Shown here: positions 1-7,639 of the stretch, in pieces
Layout of the letters: the number at the start of each line of letters is the position of its first letter
Position numbering within the stretch: the first letter of the stretch is position 1
Assembly (NCBI GenBank): GCA_900555045.1
Contig: USJW01000060.1
Coordinates: 1 to 28,567 of the forward strand
From: an uncultured Clostridium sp.
Lineage (GTDB): Bacteria > Bacillota > Clostridia > Lachnospirales > Lachnospiraceae
DNA length: 28,567 bases
Direction of reading: 5' to 3'
The notes under the pieces: model-generated
Database searches by the model: none
Told to the model about the DNA's origin: nothing
What the model saw: the letters and a program-made list of their open reading frames with translations, nothing else
Made by a program: the position numbers and the translations under genes

Positions 1-27
1 GGTTCGGAGTACCATTTACTCCGAACC
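1..27 (-). terminator. Perfect inverted repeat at the end of the DUF2079 gene
   Basis: An 11-bp perfect stem (1-11 with 17-27) closes a five-base loop and contains the stop codon of the minus-strand gene. This fits an intrinsic terminator for that gene. The T-run expected on the minus strand would lie before position 1, outside the window, so the call rests on position and stem alone. Confidence 0.5.
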
Positions 28-1449
28 CGCCCTGTTTTCAATGCTTGAGATGCGAAATACCGCCACATAGCCGTCCACGCGGCCGGTTTCTTCAAATCCT
101 GTGCGCTTTAGCTCTGCCAGCACCTCATCCAGATGCTTCTCGTAGCCCTTGCGCAGGTCCACCACCGCGTAGTCCACCGGGTGGGCGCTGGAGAGCAGGT
201 AGATCTCATCCCGCATGGACAGCTGAGGGACGAAGAAGGTGGAGGAGCGGACGGCCGCGTCCCTTGGAATGCCGGACAGCAGCTCACGGGCTTGGGCCGC
301 CTTCTCGTGATGGCGCGCGTAAAGCCGGGCGTACTTTGACTTGGAGGCCACCACGGTCCCGGTGATTGCCAGGGCGCAGGCGAGACCCAAGATCAGGAGC
401 TGCGGCTTGACGCTTGGCAGCTTTAAGTCCCGGAAACTGATCAGCGCCAGGTAGAACAGCAGCGCCCCGGAGCCGTAGGTGTACTGGAAAAAAATGGAGT
501 GCTGATACTTGTAGTTGGACATCAGGTTGATCAGCACAAGGGGGATGAGCAGTGTCCAGCGTTGCCATTTTCCGGTCATGAGGGGCAGAAAGGCCAGCGG
601 CAGCAGCATCTCCAAAAGGAATAAAATCTTGTCGCCCACCGCAATCTGGGACAGCACGTAGGCGGGGTTTACCAGCACGGTCTTGAACATGCTGACCAGC
701 CCCAGATGTTTGTCGGAGATGAAATTGTCGAAGCGGCCGACCATGGCGCCGTCCCCGAAGCGGTTGATGTACCAGACCGCGCCCACAAAGTACAGGCAGG
801 AGGCCAGAAACACCAGGCCGCCCAGGCGGTACTCCCTCTTTTCCAGAAACAGATAGAGCCCGATGCACGCCGCGTACACCGGTGCGTCCTCCTTGACGGT
901 GAGCAGGAGCGCCAGGCAGACCAGCATGGATTTAAAGCGCCGCGTCTCCAGAAAGTACAGGGCCCAGAGGATGATCACGGTCAGAAATTTGTTCTCGTGA
1001 AAGTCATAAAAGCAGCCGCCCAGGAACGCGGGGTACGCGCAGTAGATGAGGCCGAAGGCCAGTGTGGCAAGGCGGCCAAAGCGCAGCGCCCGACAGAGCA
1101 TGCACAGCGGGATCAGGCCGCCGGCCACCAGGAGGGCCTGGAGCACCAGCAGGGTCTCCGGCCGGGGGATCAGCTTGTAGACGGGCAGCAGCGCGTAAAA
1201 GATTGGCGACAGGTGCACGGCAAAGTGGGACAGCAGCCCGTCGCGCTCGCAGGTGGTCAGGGGCTCCAGGCACTTGTCCAGGTAGTAGTACATCTGGGAA
1301 AAAATTCCAAAATCGTAGGCTGAAGAAAAATTCAGCCGGTAGCGCAGCACGGTCATGGTGGCGGTGAAGGCGATCCAGACTGCCGAGGCTGCGCACAGCA
1401 GGATCCACAGCCTTTTTCCGCCCAGAGCGTGTTCCAGCCGTTCCATCAT
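16..1449 (-). CDS. DUF2079 family multi-pass membrane protein
   Basis: A 477-residue integral membrane protein of the DUF2079 family, whose biochemical role is not established. The family signature is visible near the N-terminus (AYDFGIFSQMYYYL, then HFAVHLSPIFYALLP and a Leu-rich helix). About ten or more hydrophobic helices follow, with a short soluble C-terminal part of about 100 residues. Related DUF2079 proteins look like polytopic GT-C-type glycosyltransferases, but no catalytic assignment can be made here. The start is the first ATG of a double Met at 1449. It overlaps the stop of the upstream small membrane gene as ATGA, which indicates translational coupling. The reading frame stays open further upstream, but that part is in the coding region of the neighbour and lacks a ribosome-binding site. 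Confidence 0.82.
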   Translation of the reverse strand: MMERLEHALGGKRLWILLCAASAVWIAFTATMTVLRYRLNFSSAYDFGIFSQMYYYLDKCLEPLTTCERDGLLSHFAVHLSPIFYALLPVYKLIPRPETLLVLQALLVAGGLIPLCMLCRALRFGRLATLAFGLIYCAYPAFLGGCFYDFHENKFLTVIILWALYFLETRRFKSMLVCLALLLTVKEDAPVYAACIGLYLFLEKREYRLGGLVFLASCLYFVGAVWYINRFGDGAMVGRFDNFISDKHLGLVSMFKTVLVNPAYVLSQIAVGDKILFLLEMLLPLAFLPLMTGKWQRWTLLIPLVLINLMSNYKYQHSIFFQYTYGSGALLFYLALISFRDLKLPSVKPQLLILGLACALAITGTVVASKSKYARLYARHHEKAAQARELLSGIPRDAAVRSSTFFVPQLSMRDEIYLLSSAHPVDYAVVDLRKGYEKHLDEVLAELKRTGFEETGRVDGYVAVFRISSIENRAGSE

Positions 1450-1754
1450 AGAACCAGAGCGCCCTTGAGCATCAGGGCTGCCACGTACGCTGCCACGCTG
1501 GGCGCGACCGGCACGCGCAGGTGGCGGGAATTTGCGGGCAGCAGCATGGCGACAGCCAGACAGATGTAGATTCCGCCCCACAGTCCCAGGTAGCTTTTCA
1601 GCGAAATCTGCCGCACAAAGTCGAGGCTCAATACGGCGGCACTGTTCATGAGCAGGCACATGGTGTTTGTGAGCAGCCAGCTGGCCGGCAGCAGCCGCAA
1701 AAGATTCCGGCCGCACCCTCTCAGGCGCAGACCTAATATGTTTGACAGTGACAT
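1446..1754 (-). CDS. Small multi-pass membrane protein, unknown function
   Basis: A 102-residue protein with about three hydrophobic segments (roughly residues 20-42, 55-72 and 80-102) and a basic N-terminus. The start at 1754 follows a GGGAGG ribosome-binding site about nine bases upstream; longer in-frame starts would run through the promoter. It overlaps the DUF2079 gene by ATGA, so the two probably form one two-gene operon and may act together in the membrane. I do not recognise the family. Small membrane proteins of this size sometimes partner flippases or GT-C glycosyltransferases, but nothing here proves that. Confidence 0.7.
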   Translation of the reverse strand: MSLSNILGLRLRGCGRNLLRLLPASWLLTNTMCLLMNSAAVLSLDFVRQISLKSYLGLWGGIYICLAVAMLLPANSRHLRVPVAPSVAAYVAALMLKGALVL

Positions 1755-1779
1755 AATACAATCCTCCCTTTTAACCAGT

Positions 1780-1808
1780 ATACTATCCACGGCGGTCGGG
1801 AATGTAAA
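1780..1808 (-). promoter_or_regulatory. Sigma-A-type promoter for the two-gene membrane operon
   Basis: On the minus strand, TTTACA (1808-1803) and TAGTAT (1785-1780) are separated by exactly 17 bp and lie about 25 bp before the start codon at 1754. Confidence 0.6.
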
Positions 1809-1874
1809 GGTATTTGGGGGAACTGTAAGAAAAATTATAATAATATTAATATTTTTCCGGAGGGAATCGGGGAA

Positions 1875-1903
1875 TTGCAGCATTGGAATTCTTCCTATAT
1901 AAT
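1875..1903 (+). promoter_or_regulatory. Sigma-A-type promoter for the lipoprotein gene
   Basis: TTGCAG (1875-1880), a 17-bp spacer and a perfect TATAAT (1898-1903). The predicted transcript starts near 1910, so the in-frame ATG at 1912 would be nearly leaderless. This favours the ATG at 1960, which has an AGGAGG site. Confidence 0.7.
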
Positions 1904-1959
1904 AGGGGAAGATGTACGAAATAGAGCGTCCAGAGAGAGGGACAGGAGGAGAGAAGCGG

Positions 1960-2919
1960 ATGAGAGGAAGAAAGCTTGCAGCGGGAATCGGGATCGCGCT
2001 GACGGTGTGCGCGGCTGTGGGGATAGGAGGATGCGGCGGAGGCGCGGGGAATGCGGGAAAGCCTGTTGAGTCTGCGGTGTCCAGGAGTGCGGGGGAGATT
2101 TCTGAGCCCAGGGAGTCTGCGGAGTCCCGGAGCGCGGAAGAGACTGATCAGCCCGGAGAGTCTGCGGTGTCTGTGGCATCCAAGAGTGCGGGCGAGACTG
2201 ATCAGCCTACCGAGTCAGCCGAGTCTGCCGCGCCCCGGCGTGCAGACGAGACTTCCCAGCCCGGAGAGTCTGCCGACTCTACCCCACCCAAGCGCGCAAA
2301 CGAGACTTCTGAGCCGTCCGCCCCCGCCCCTTACATCAAAGATTCCGTATTCCACTGCGATGAGTTCGGCCTGGCCATCGATTTGTCCGATGGCGAGCGC
2401 GAGGGCTGCCTCTATGAAGCTACCGGTGAGCCGGATGGGCGCGCATGCCTGCTCTGCCGCGACGCTTATGGCAAGGAGCGCTACAGTGTCTATATGGAGG
2501 ACATGGGGCCGGAATTCTATGCAGTGTGTGACGAATTAGAGGATGCCGCCTCCTTCGGAGTGTGGTTGATGGAACAGTATCAGGCTTTGGGGAGCGGTGG
2601 GTCGAAGGGTGAAACGGGAATCGAGCTCAAGGAGACAAAGGACCTTCTTCTGGATGGGAGAAAGGCCTTTAAACTGGTCATCCACACGAGCCCCGGGATC
2701 AAGACCATCGAGTCCACCATGGTCTGGTACGTCATCCCGGACGAGGAGCAGAGGCGCCTGCTTCGGCTGTCCAGGCAGTTCTTGTTTGAGGGCGAGGAGG
2801 ATATCCGGGCGTTTGAGACATGCGTGGAGTCCCTGACATGGACGACCGCCAGCTGCCCGTCGGAGGCGGCGCACTCGGGAAAGAGTGGAAAAAACACAAA
2901 GTGCTTTACGCCGCTGTAA
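1960..2919 (+). CDS. Lipoprotein with Ser/Glu-rich repeat linker, unknown function
   Basis: A 319-residue predicted lipoprotein. The N-terminus has basic residues, a hydrophobic helix and a lipobox ending in Cys25 (GIGGC). Residues about 35-125 are a degenerate tandem repeat rich in Ser, Glu, Thr and Pro, which looks like a flexible stalk. Residues about 130-305 form a globular domain with four cysteines in its first half, which I do not recognise. The start at 1960 is chosen because AGGAGG lies ten bases upstream (1944-1949) and because the longer frame begins at the predicted transcription start. The gene is followed by a second lipoprotein with a similar stalk but its own promoter. Likely an extracellular, membrane-anchored protein; the ligand is unknown. 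Confidence 0.72.
   Translation: MRGRKLAAGIGIALTVCAAVGIGGCGGGAGNAGKPVESAVSRSAGEISEPRESAESRSAEETDQPGESAVSVASKSAGETDQPTESAESAAPRRADETSQPGESADSTPPKRANETSEPSAPAPYIKDSVFHCDEFGLAIDLSDGEREGCLYEATGEPDGRACLLCRDAYGKERYSVYMEDMGPEFYAVCDELEDAASFGVWLMEQYQALGSGGSKGETGIELKETKDLLLDGRKAFKLVIHTSPGIKTIESTMVWYVIPDEEQRRLLRLSRQFLFEGEEDIRAFETCVESLTWTTASCPSEAAHSGKSGKNTKCFTPL
2068..2316 (+). repeat. Degenerate in-frame tandem repeats coding a Ser/Glu stalk
   Basis: Five or six imperfect units of roughly 42-54 bases encode variants of ESAxSxSAxETDQPG. Units differ in length by whole codons, so the frame is kept. This is typical of slippage-prone surface stalks. Confidence 0.7.
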
Positions 2920-2934
2920 CGGTGGTGGTACAAT
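2905..2934 (+). promoter_or_regulatory. Promoter for the cyclophilin gene
   Basis: TTTACG (2905-2910), an 18-bp spacer and TACAAT (2929-2934). The -35 lies inside the 3' end of the upstream lipoprotein gene. A 7-bp GC-rich hairpin (2943-2959) follows in the leader but has no T-run. Confidence 0.55.
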
Positions 2935-2996
2935 AGGGTCTGCGGCGGCGTTGCCGCCGGAAAATCTATGAATACCGAGAAAAGGAATGATCAGAC

Positions 2997-3713
2997 ATGA
3001 GAAAGACAACATTTGCAGTTTTGGCGGCCCTCATGGCCGTGACCCTCATTTCAGGCTGCAGCCGGAAGGCGGAGTCCCCGTCCGCGGCGACCACCGCCCA
3101 GACGGAAGCGCAGACTACCGCCCAGACCACGAAGGCTGAGACAAACGCTGAGACCAAGTTAGAGGCTGAGACCAATGCCGGAACCGATGCCGAGACCGAG
3201 CCCGTGGAGCTGGCCACGGGCCGCCATCACGTGAAGATCACGGTGAAGGACTACGGCACCATCGAAGTAGAGCTCTACGCCGACGAGGCGCCCATCAGTG
3301 TGACCAACTTCTTGAAGCTGGCGGGCGAGGGCTTCTACGACGGCCTGACCTTCCACCGCATCATAAGCGGCTTCATGATCCAGGGCGGGGATCCGTTGGG
3401 CACCGGCATGGGCGGCTCCGACGAGACGATCAAGGGCGAGTTCGCGGCCAACGGCGTCGACAATCCGCTCTCCCACACCCGCGGGGCGATCTCCATGGCC
3501 CGCTCCCCGCTTCCGGATAGCGGAAGCTCCCAGTTCTTCATCGTGCATCAGGACAGCACCCGCCTGGACGGGGACTACGCCGCCTTCGGCTATGTGACCA
3601 ACGGCATGGATGTGGTGGACAAGATCTGTGAGGACACCAAGGTGGAGGACAAAAACGGGACCGTGGCGAAGGAGAATCAGCCGGTGATCGAGCGTATCGA
3701 GGTGGTGGATTAG
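2997..3713 (+). CDS. Cyclophilin-type peptidyl-prolyl isomerase, lipoprotein
   Basis: A 238-residue lipoprotein. A signal peptide with lipobox ISGC (Cys21) is followed by a Thr/Glu/Ala-rich linker (about residues 25-70) and a compact bacterial cyclophilin domain (about 75-238). Catalytic-site features are visible: FHRIISGFMIQGGD, with the active-site Arg, and SQFFIVHQD. The domain should catalyse cis-trans isomerisation of prolyl bonds in proteins outside the membrane, helping secreted or surface proteins fold. AAGGA lies about ten bases before the ATG. Length and motifs match the small secreted cyclophilins common in gut clostridia. Confidence 0.93.
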   Translation: MRKTTFAVLAALMAVTLISGCSRKAESPSAATTAQTEAQTTAQTTKAETNAETKLEAETNAGTDAETEPVELATGRHHVKITVKDYGTIEVELYADEAPISVTNFLKLAGEGFYDGLTFHRIISGFMIQGGDPLGTGMGGSDETIKGEFAANGVDNPLSHTRGAISMARSPLPDSGSSQFFIVHQDSTRLDGDYAAFGYVTNGMDVVDKICEDTKVEDKNGTVAKENQPVIERIEVVD

Positions 3714-3771
3714 TCACGGCTTATTGTGGATAATGTCGGAGCAATCCCTGGAAGCTGTGCATATTTTCTAC

Positions 3772-3800
3772 TTGCAAAATCCGTGTGATCAGAGTAAATT
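3772..3800 (+). promoter_or_regulatory. Promoter for the MATE exporter gene
   Basis: TTGCAA (3772-3777), a 17-bp spacer and TAAATT (3795-3800), about 45 bp before the start codon. Confidence 0.55.
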
Positions 3801-3844
3801 AAGAAGCGCAAATTTGAATTCATACGGAAGCGAGGAGAAACGCG

Positions 3845-5227
3845 ATGGCGAGAGGTACAGGCACCAGGGACATGACCGAGGGGTCCCCCATGAGGCTGAT
3901 TCTGGGATTTTTTGTCCCCATGCTGTTCGGACTGCTGTTTCAGCAGCTCTACAATATGGCGGATACGATCATCGTTGGCAAATGCCTGGGCGTGCAGGCT
4001 TTGGCCGCCGTGGGATCCACCGGATCCATCAACTTTATGATCATTGGCTTCTGCCTGGGCGTGTGCAGCGGCTTTGCCATCCCGGTGGCGCAGAAGTTCG
4101 GCGAGAAAAATGAGAGCGCCCTCAGGCGCTTTGTGGCAAACAGCGGCTGGCTGGCCCTGATCTTTTCAGCGGTCATGACCACCGCCGTCTGTATCCTGTG
4201 CCGGAACATCCTGGTGTGGATGGACACGCCGGAGGACATCCTGGAGGGGGCCTACAGCTACATATTCGTGATCTTTCTGGGAATACCGGCTATCTATCTC
4301 TACAACCTTTTATCCTGCACCATCCGCTCGCTGGGGGACAGCACCACGCCGCTGTTTTTCCTGCTGTTCTCCTCCGTACTTAATGTGGCGCTGGACTTTT
4401 TCACCATCCTGGTGCTGAAGATGGGCGTGGCGGGCGCCGGCTGGGCCACCATCACCGCCCAGGCGATCTCCGGCCTTCTGTGTCTGGCCTACATGCGAAA
4501 GAAGTTCGCGATCCTGCGGATGCAGGGGGATGAGTGGCGGCCAAGTGCGCACTACATGAAGATTCTCTGTGAGATGGGAATCCCCATGGGGCTCCAGTAC
4601 TCCATCACGGCCATCGGCAGCGTGATTCTGCAGACCGCCGTCAATTCCCTGGGATCCATGGCGGTGGCGGCGGTCACGGCCGGAAGCAAGATTTCCATGT
4701 TCTTCTGCTGTCCCTTCGACGCCCTCGGCTCCACCGCAGCCACCTACGGGGGACAGAATGTGGGGGCCGGAAAGCTGGACCGGATCGGCCAGGGGTTAAG
4801 GGCGTGCCTGCTCTTGGGGATCGGCTACGCGGTGGCGGCGTTTCTCGTGCTGTACCTGTTCGGCGGGAAGATCGCGCTCCTGTTCGTGGACACGGGGGAG
4901 GCGGAGCTTCTGGCCAACACCCGGCTGTTTTTGCTGGGCAACAGCGCGCTCTACATCCCGCTGGTGTTCGTGAACGTGGTCCGCTTCATGATCCAGGGCC
5001 TGGGCTTCTCCAGGTTTGCCATCCTGGCGGGCGTTTGCGAGATGGTGGCACGGTCCTTCGTGGGCTTCGTGCTGGTTCCCATGTTCGGCTTTATCGCAGT
5101 GTGCTTTGCCAGCCCCATCGCCTGGGTGGCCGCGGATCTGTTTCTGGTCCCCGCCTACTGCCATGTGATGAAGCAGCTGAGAAAGGTGTTTGCCGGGCGG
5201 CTGGCCGGCGCAGCGCAAGAAATATAG
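3845..5227 (+). CDS. MATE family multidrug/toxin exporter
   Basis: A 460-residue membrane protein of the MATE (NorM/DinF-like) family, which exports cationic drugs or metabolites in exchange for Na+ or H+. Twelve hydrophobic helices in two six-helix halves are apparent. The N-terminal half begins with the typical GSPMRLILGFFVPMLFG followed by LYNMADTIIVGKCLG. The second half starts near residue 240 (GIPMGLQYSITAIGSV). Length fits the family. AGGAG precedes the ATG by about eight bases. It is a single-gene unit with its own promoter and a strong downstream hairpin. Substrate cannot be predicted. Confidence 0.93.
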   Translation: MARGTGTRDMTEGSPMRLILGFFVPMLFGLLFQQLYNMADTIIVGKCLGVQALAAVGSTGSINFMIIGFCLGVCSGFAIPVAQKFGEKNESALRRFVANSGWLALIFSAVMTTAVCILCRNILVWMDTPEDILEGAYSYIFVIFLGIPAIYLYNLLSCTIRSLGDSTTPLFFLLFSSVLNVALDFFTILVLKMGVAGAGWATITAQAISGLLCLAYMRKKFAILRMQGDEWRPSAHYMKILCEMGIPMGLQYSITAIGSVILQTAVNSLGSMAVAAVTAGSKISMFFCCPFDALGSTAATYGGQNVGAGKLDRIGQGLRACLLLGIGYAVAAFLVLYLFGGKIALLFVDTGEAELLANTRLFLLGNSALYIPLVFVNVVRFMIQGLGFSRFAILAGVCEMVARSFVGFVLVPMFGFIAVCFASPIAWVAADLFLVPAYCHVMKQLRKVFAGRLAGAAQEI

Positions 5228-5229
5228 TA

Positions 5230-5301
5230 AAAAATGGAAAAAAGAAATCCGCTTGCAGGGACCTTGTGAAGGGTCGCCGCCGGCGGATTTTCTGTTTTTG
5301 G
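5230..5301. terminator. Bidirectional terminator between convergent genes
   Basis: An 8-bp outer stem (5245-5252 with 5283-5290) encloses a smaller GACC/GGTC stem. On the plus side it runs into a T-rich stretch; on the minus side the A-rich stretch 5229-5247 becomes a T-run. It sits between the MATE gene and the convergent SARP-like gene. Confidence 0.7.
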
Positions 5302-5338
5302 ATTTGTTGTCTTTGGGTGTTTCGTCTGTCCCGGGCAA

Positions 5339-6574
5339 TCAGACCGGTTCGTCGATCTTGCGCTCCCAGGGGAGCACCGGCTGGAGCTTAAACTCCACCT
5401 CCAGGTCTCTTCTGGAGTAGCGCTTGCGGAAATTGCTGGTGATGCGCTGTAAAACCATCCCGCCCTTCTCGGAGGTCACCGTGGGCAGGAGGATGAGGTA
5501 CTGGCTGATGCTGTAGCGGGTGTACACGTCGCTGCAGCGGAGGGAATCGCGGATGGCGCTGTTTAGGTGCTCCATGGCGCGGTTTAGGACGGTTCCCTTG
5601 GGCGTCTGCCCGTCCTGGTCGGTCACGGTCATCAGGCACAGGTAGATGGAATCGCCCGTGCGCTCGATGGCGCGCCGCTCCAGCTGGTAGAGGTCCTGGA
5701 ACACCGGGTATTCGCAGTAGAACGCCCCGCTGCTGGCCTCCTCGCGCAGCGCTTCCTGGATGGCATCAAGGTTGGTGTTGATCTCCTGCTCCTTGCTGCG
5801 GATGGTCTTGTAGAGCTCCTTGAAGCGGTCGGAGGGGGAGATGGAAAACTCATTGTAAAACAGGTCCAGGGTGTGGTTGTAGTGCTCTATCGCCTGGTTG
5901 GTGTGGTTGTCCTTATATAAGGAATAGACCAGGTAGTAGTGGAACTCCTCGTCGAACGGCTCGATTCCGATTGCGGTCTGGCAGACGGAGGTGATTTGGC
6001 CGTAATCCTCACGGGCCAGCAGCAGCTCGATGGTCCGGTACACCAGCTTCTGGTAGAGAGAGTGGTAGTAGGTGCTGATGGGAATCACCCAGGACTCGTA
6101 CTCCGCCTTGGGGAGAAAGTCGCCCTTGTAGAGATTTAGCCCCTCCAGACAGAGAGCGAGTGTCTTTTCCCCGCCATCCGGGGCTGAGCCCAGGACGTGA
6201 TTACAGATGGCCTCAAACTGGTCGATGTCCATGACGGTAGGGATATCCTGCGTCCACGAGTAGGAGCCGCGCTGCTGAACGAGCAGCCGCTGCGGCGGAA
6301 TCCCCAGGGGATCCAATAGTTTTCTTGAGCGGAACATCAGTGTTTTGAGCGCTCCGCCGGGATTGACACCCGGGTCGTCGGGCCAGATGGTCTCGATCAG
6401 TTCATTGACGCTGATATCCTTTTTTTGAAAAACGACCAGGTATTCCAAGAGGCTCCAGGGCTTCTTGGACTGGTTATTGTTATCGCTGATTTCTTTGCCG
6501 TCCACAGTGATGGAAAAACCGCCCAGCGTTTTTACGTATATCGTTTGTTGTGCCTCATTAGCGGACGTATCCAT
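5339..6574 (-). CDS. SARP-like regulator: winged helix + BTAD + degenerate GGDEF-like domain
   Basis: A 411-residue cytoplasmic regulator. Residues about 12-105 look like an OmpR/PhoB-type winged helix (LGGFSITVDGKEI, then WSLLEYLV and the helix-turn-helix around NELIETIWPDD). Residues about 115-255 form a BTAD-like TPR domain (DIDQFEAICNHVL, YKGDFLP, LVYSLYKDNHTNQAIEHY). This is the domain order of SARP/AfsR-type activators. The C-terminal ~120 residues resemble a GGDEF fold in which the signature is lost: the stretch DVYTRYSISQYLILLP sits where active enzymes have RxGGDEFxxLLP. It is therefore unlikely to make cyclic di-GMP. AAAGGAGA precedes the ATG. It is divergent from the three-module protein and sortase genes, whose promoter carries SARP-type direct repeats. 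Confidence 0.82.
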   Translation of the reverse strand: MDTSANEAQQTIYVKTLGGFSITVDGKEISDNNNQSKKPWSLLEYLVVFQKKDISVNELIETIWPDDPGVNPGGALKTLMFRSRKLLDPLGIPPQRLLVQQRGSYSWTQDIPTVMDIDQFEAICNHVLGSAPDGGEKTLALCLEGLNLYKGDFLPKAEYESWVIPISTYYHSLYQKLVYRTIELLLAREDYGQITSVCQTAIGIEPFDEEFHYYLVYSLYKDNHTNQAIEHYNHTLDLFYNEFSISPSDRFKELYKTIRSKEQEINTNLDAIQEALREEASSGAFYCEYPVFQDLYQLERRAIERTGDSIYLCLMTVTDQDGQTPKGTVLNRAMEHLNSAIRDSLRCSDVYTRYSISQYLILLPTVTSEKGGMVLQRITSNFRKRYSRRDLEVEFKLQPVLPWERKIDEPV

Positions 6575-6606
6575 GGTATCGGTCTCCTTTTTTTAATGCT
6601 ATAACA

Positions 6607-6635
6607 AGTATACCTACCAATCCGCAAAAAGTCTA
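6607..6635 (-). promoter_or_regulatory. Promoter for the SARP-like regulator
   Basis: On the minus strand, TAGACT (6635-6630), a 17-bp spacer and TATACT (6612-6607), about 33 bp before the start codon. Confidence 0.55.
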
Positions 6636-6662
6636 TAAATTTTTGCAAAAAGGCGACGAAAT

Positions 6663-6694
6663 GTAACCGGATTGTAACCTGATTATGTTATACT
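6663..6694 (+). promoter_or_regulatory. Promoter with SARP-type direct repeats
   Basis: Two tandem 11-mers, GTAACCGGATT (6663-6673) and GTAACCTGATT (6674-6684), differ at one base. The second heptamer (6674-6680) ends 8 bp before an extended -10 (TGTTATACT, with TATACT at 6689-6694). There is no good -35. SARP activators are known to bind heptamer direct repeats with an 11-bp period placed 8 bp upstream of the -10, replacing a -35 contact. The match to that geometry is exact; the binding protein is inferred to be the divergent regulator. Confidence 0.68.
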
Positions 6695-6759
6695 GGTTTC
6701 AGATAAGGTGCGGTAGTGTGCCTAAATAACCAAAATATACCAGAAAAGCAGGTGAATCG

Positions 6760-7623
6760 ATGTCTTTAGCTAGGACAGGAGCATTGCCAAATTCATACAA
6801 ATTTTTTACAATCGCGGTGGAAAGCTTCCAGGATCAACGGATGGAGGGCCTCGTCTACCACGAAAGCAGGGATGGAGCCGCAGCGTTTAAAGGGCTGATT
6901 CAGATGGCGCATATCCTAAATTATATATCCGATGAAATTCACTACCCCATGAAGAGCCTGGATGAGCGCCAGCTTAAGAAGAAAGCCCTGACGGATATCC
7001 CAGAGGAGATCGTATTCGGGGACTGTGCTCCGCGGGAGATAAAGGGAAGCCTGGCGACGTTCCGGCTTCACATCAAATACCGTTTTTACGCCACCTGGCA
7101 GGGGACGGTGACGCACCTGGAGACGGGCGCGGTTTACGCGTTCGAGAGCTTCAAGGAGCTCATGCACCTGTTCGACGGGCTGCTGGGCGACGGCCAGGAG
7201 AAGCGGGCGGCGCTGGGCAAGCGGATGTGCGAGGTCGCGGTGTGCGATTACCGGGAGGAAGCGATGGGCGGCGAGGTATCCCACCCGGCCGTGAAGGACC
7301 GCTTCCAGTTTCAGAATGAGTTCGGGCTGCTGGAGCAGCTGGAGCACATGTTCGGGGAGCGCCCGGCGGACGCCGTCGATGAAGAGGTGATCGTTCCGAG
7401 ACAGGGGAGCATCTACAAAGGCTCCGTGGGTCCCCTGACATTTTTAGTCAGGATACTTTTTAACAAAAACGCCACCTGGCAGGGAATCATCTGCTGGAAG
7501 GAGACCGGGGAACAGGCCTGCTTTCGCAGCTACCTAGAGATGCTGCTCATGATGGAGGGCGCGGTAAAGCAGGTGATTTACGACTGGTCCGAAAAGCCGG
7601 ATCAGAAAAAGGTGACGGCATAG
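6760..7623 (+). CDS. Protein of three related ~43-residue modules (ATWQG motif), unknown function
   Basis: A 287-residue soluble protein with no signal peptide or membrane segment. It contains an internal repeat: residues about 14-56, 100-142 and 228-270 each read hydrophobic strand, then (A)TWQG or RMEG, a short strand, a turn, and F.S/G..E followed by an amphipathic helix. Copies two and three share ATWQG, ETG and a Phe-x-Ser/Tyr segment; copy one is more diverged (RMEG, AFKGLIQM). I recognise the module as recurring in uncharacterised gut-clostridial proteins but know no function. The ATG has AGGTG about eight bases upstream. It lies 16 bases before the sortase start and is driven by the SARP-repeat promoter, so all three genes probably belong to one unit. 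Confidence 0.75.
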   Translation: MSLARTGALPNSYKFFTIAVESFQDQRMEGLVYHESRDGAAAFKGLIQMAHILNYISDEIHYPMKSLDERQLKKKALTDIPEEIVFGDCAPREIKGSLATFRLHIKYRFYATWQGTVTHLETGAVYAFESFKELMHLFDGLLGDGQEKRAALGKRMCEVAVCDYREEAMGGEVSHPAVKDRFQFQNEFGLLEQLEHMFGERPADAVDEEVIVPRQGSIYKGSVGPLTFLVRILFNKNATWQGIICWKETGEQACFRSYLEMLLMMEGAVKQVIYDWSEKPDQKKVTA

Positions 7624-7639
7624 TGAAAGGATTTTGCGC

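Noticed and set aside
16..1761. Long 581-residue frame for the DUF2079 protein
   Set aside because: The N-terminal ~100 residues are read out of frame from the small membrane protein gene; the double Met at 1449, overlapping its stop, is the natural start.
3724..4113. 129-residue frame before and over the MATE gene
   Set aside because: Overlaps the MATE gene in another frame, lacks a ribosome-binding site and includes the MATE promoter.
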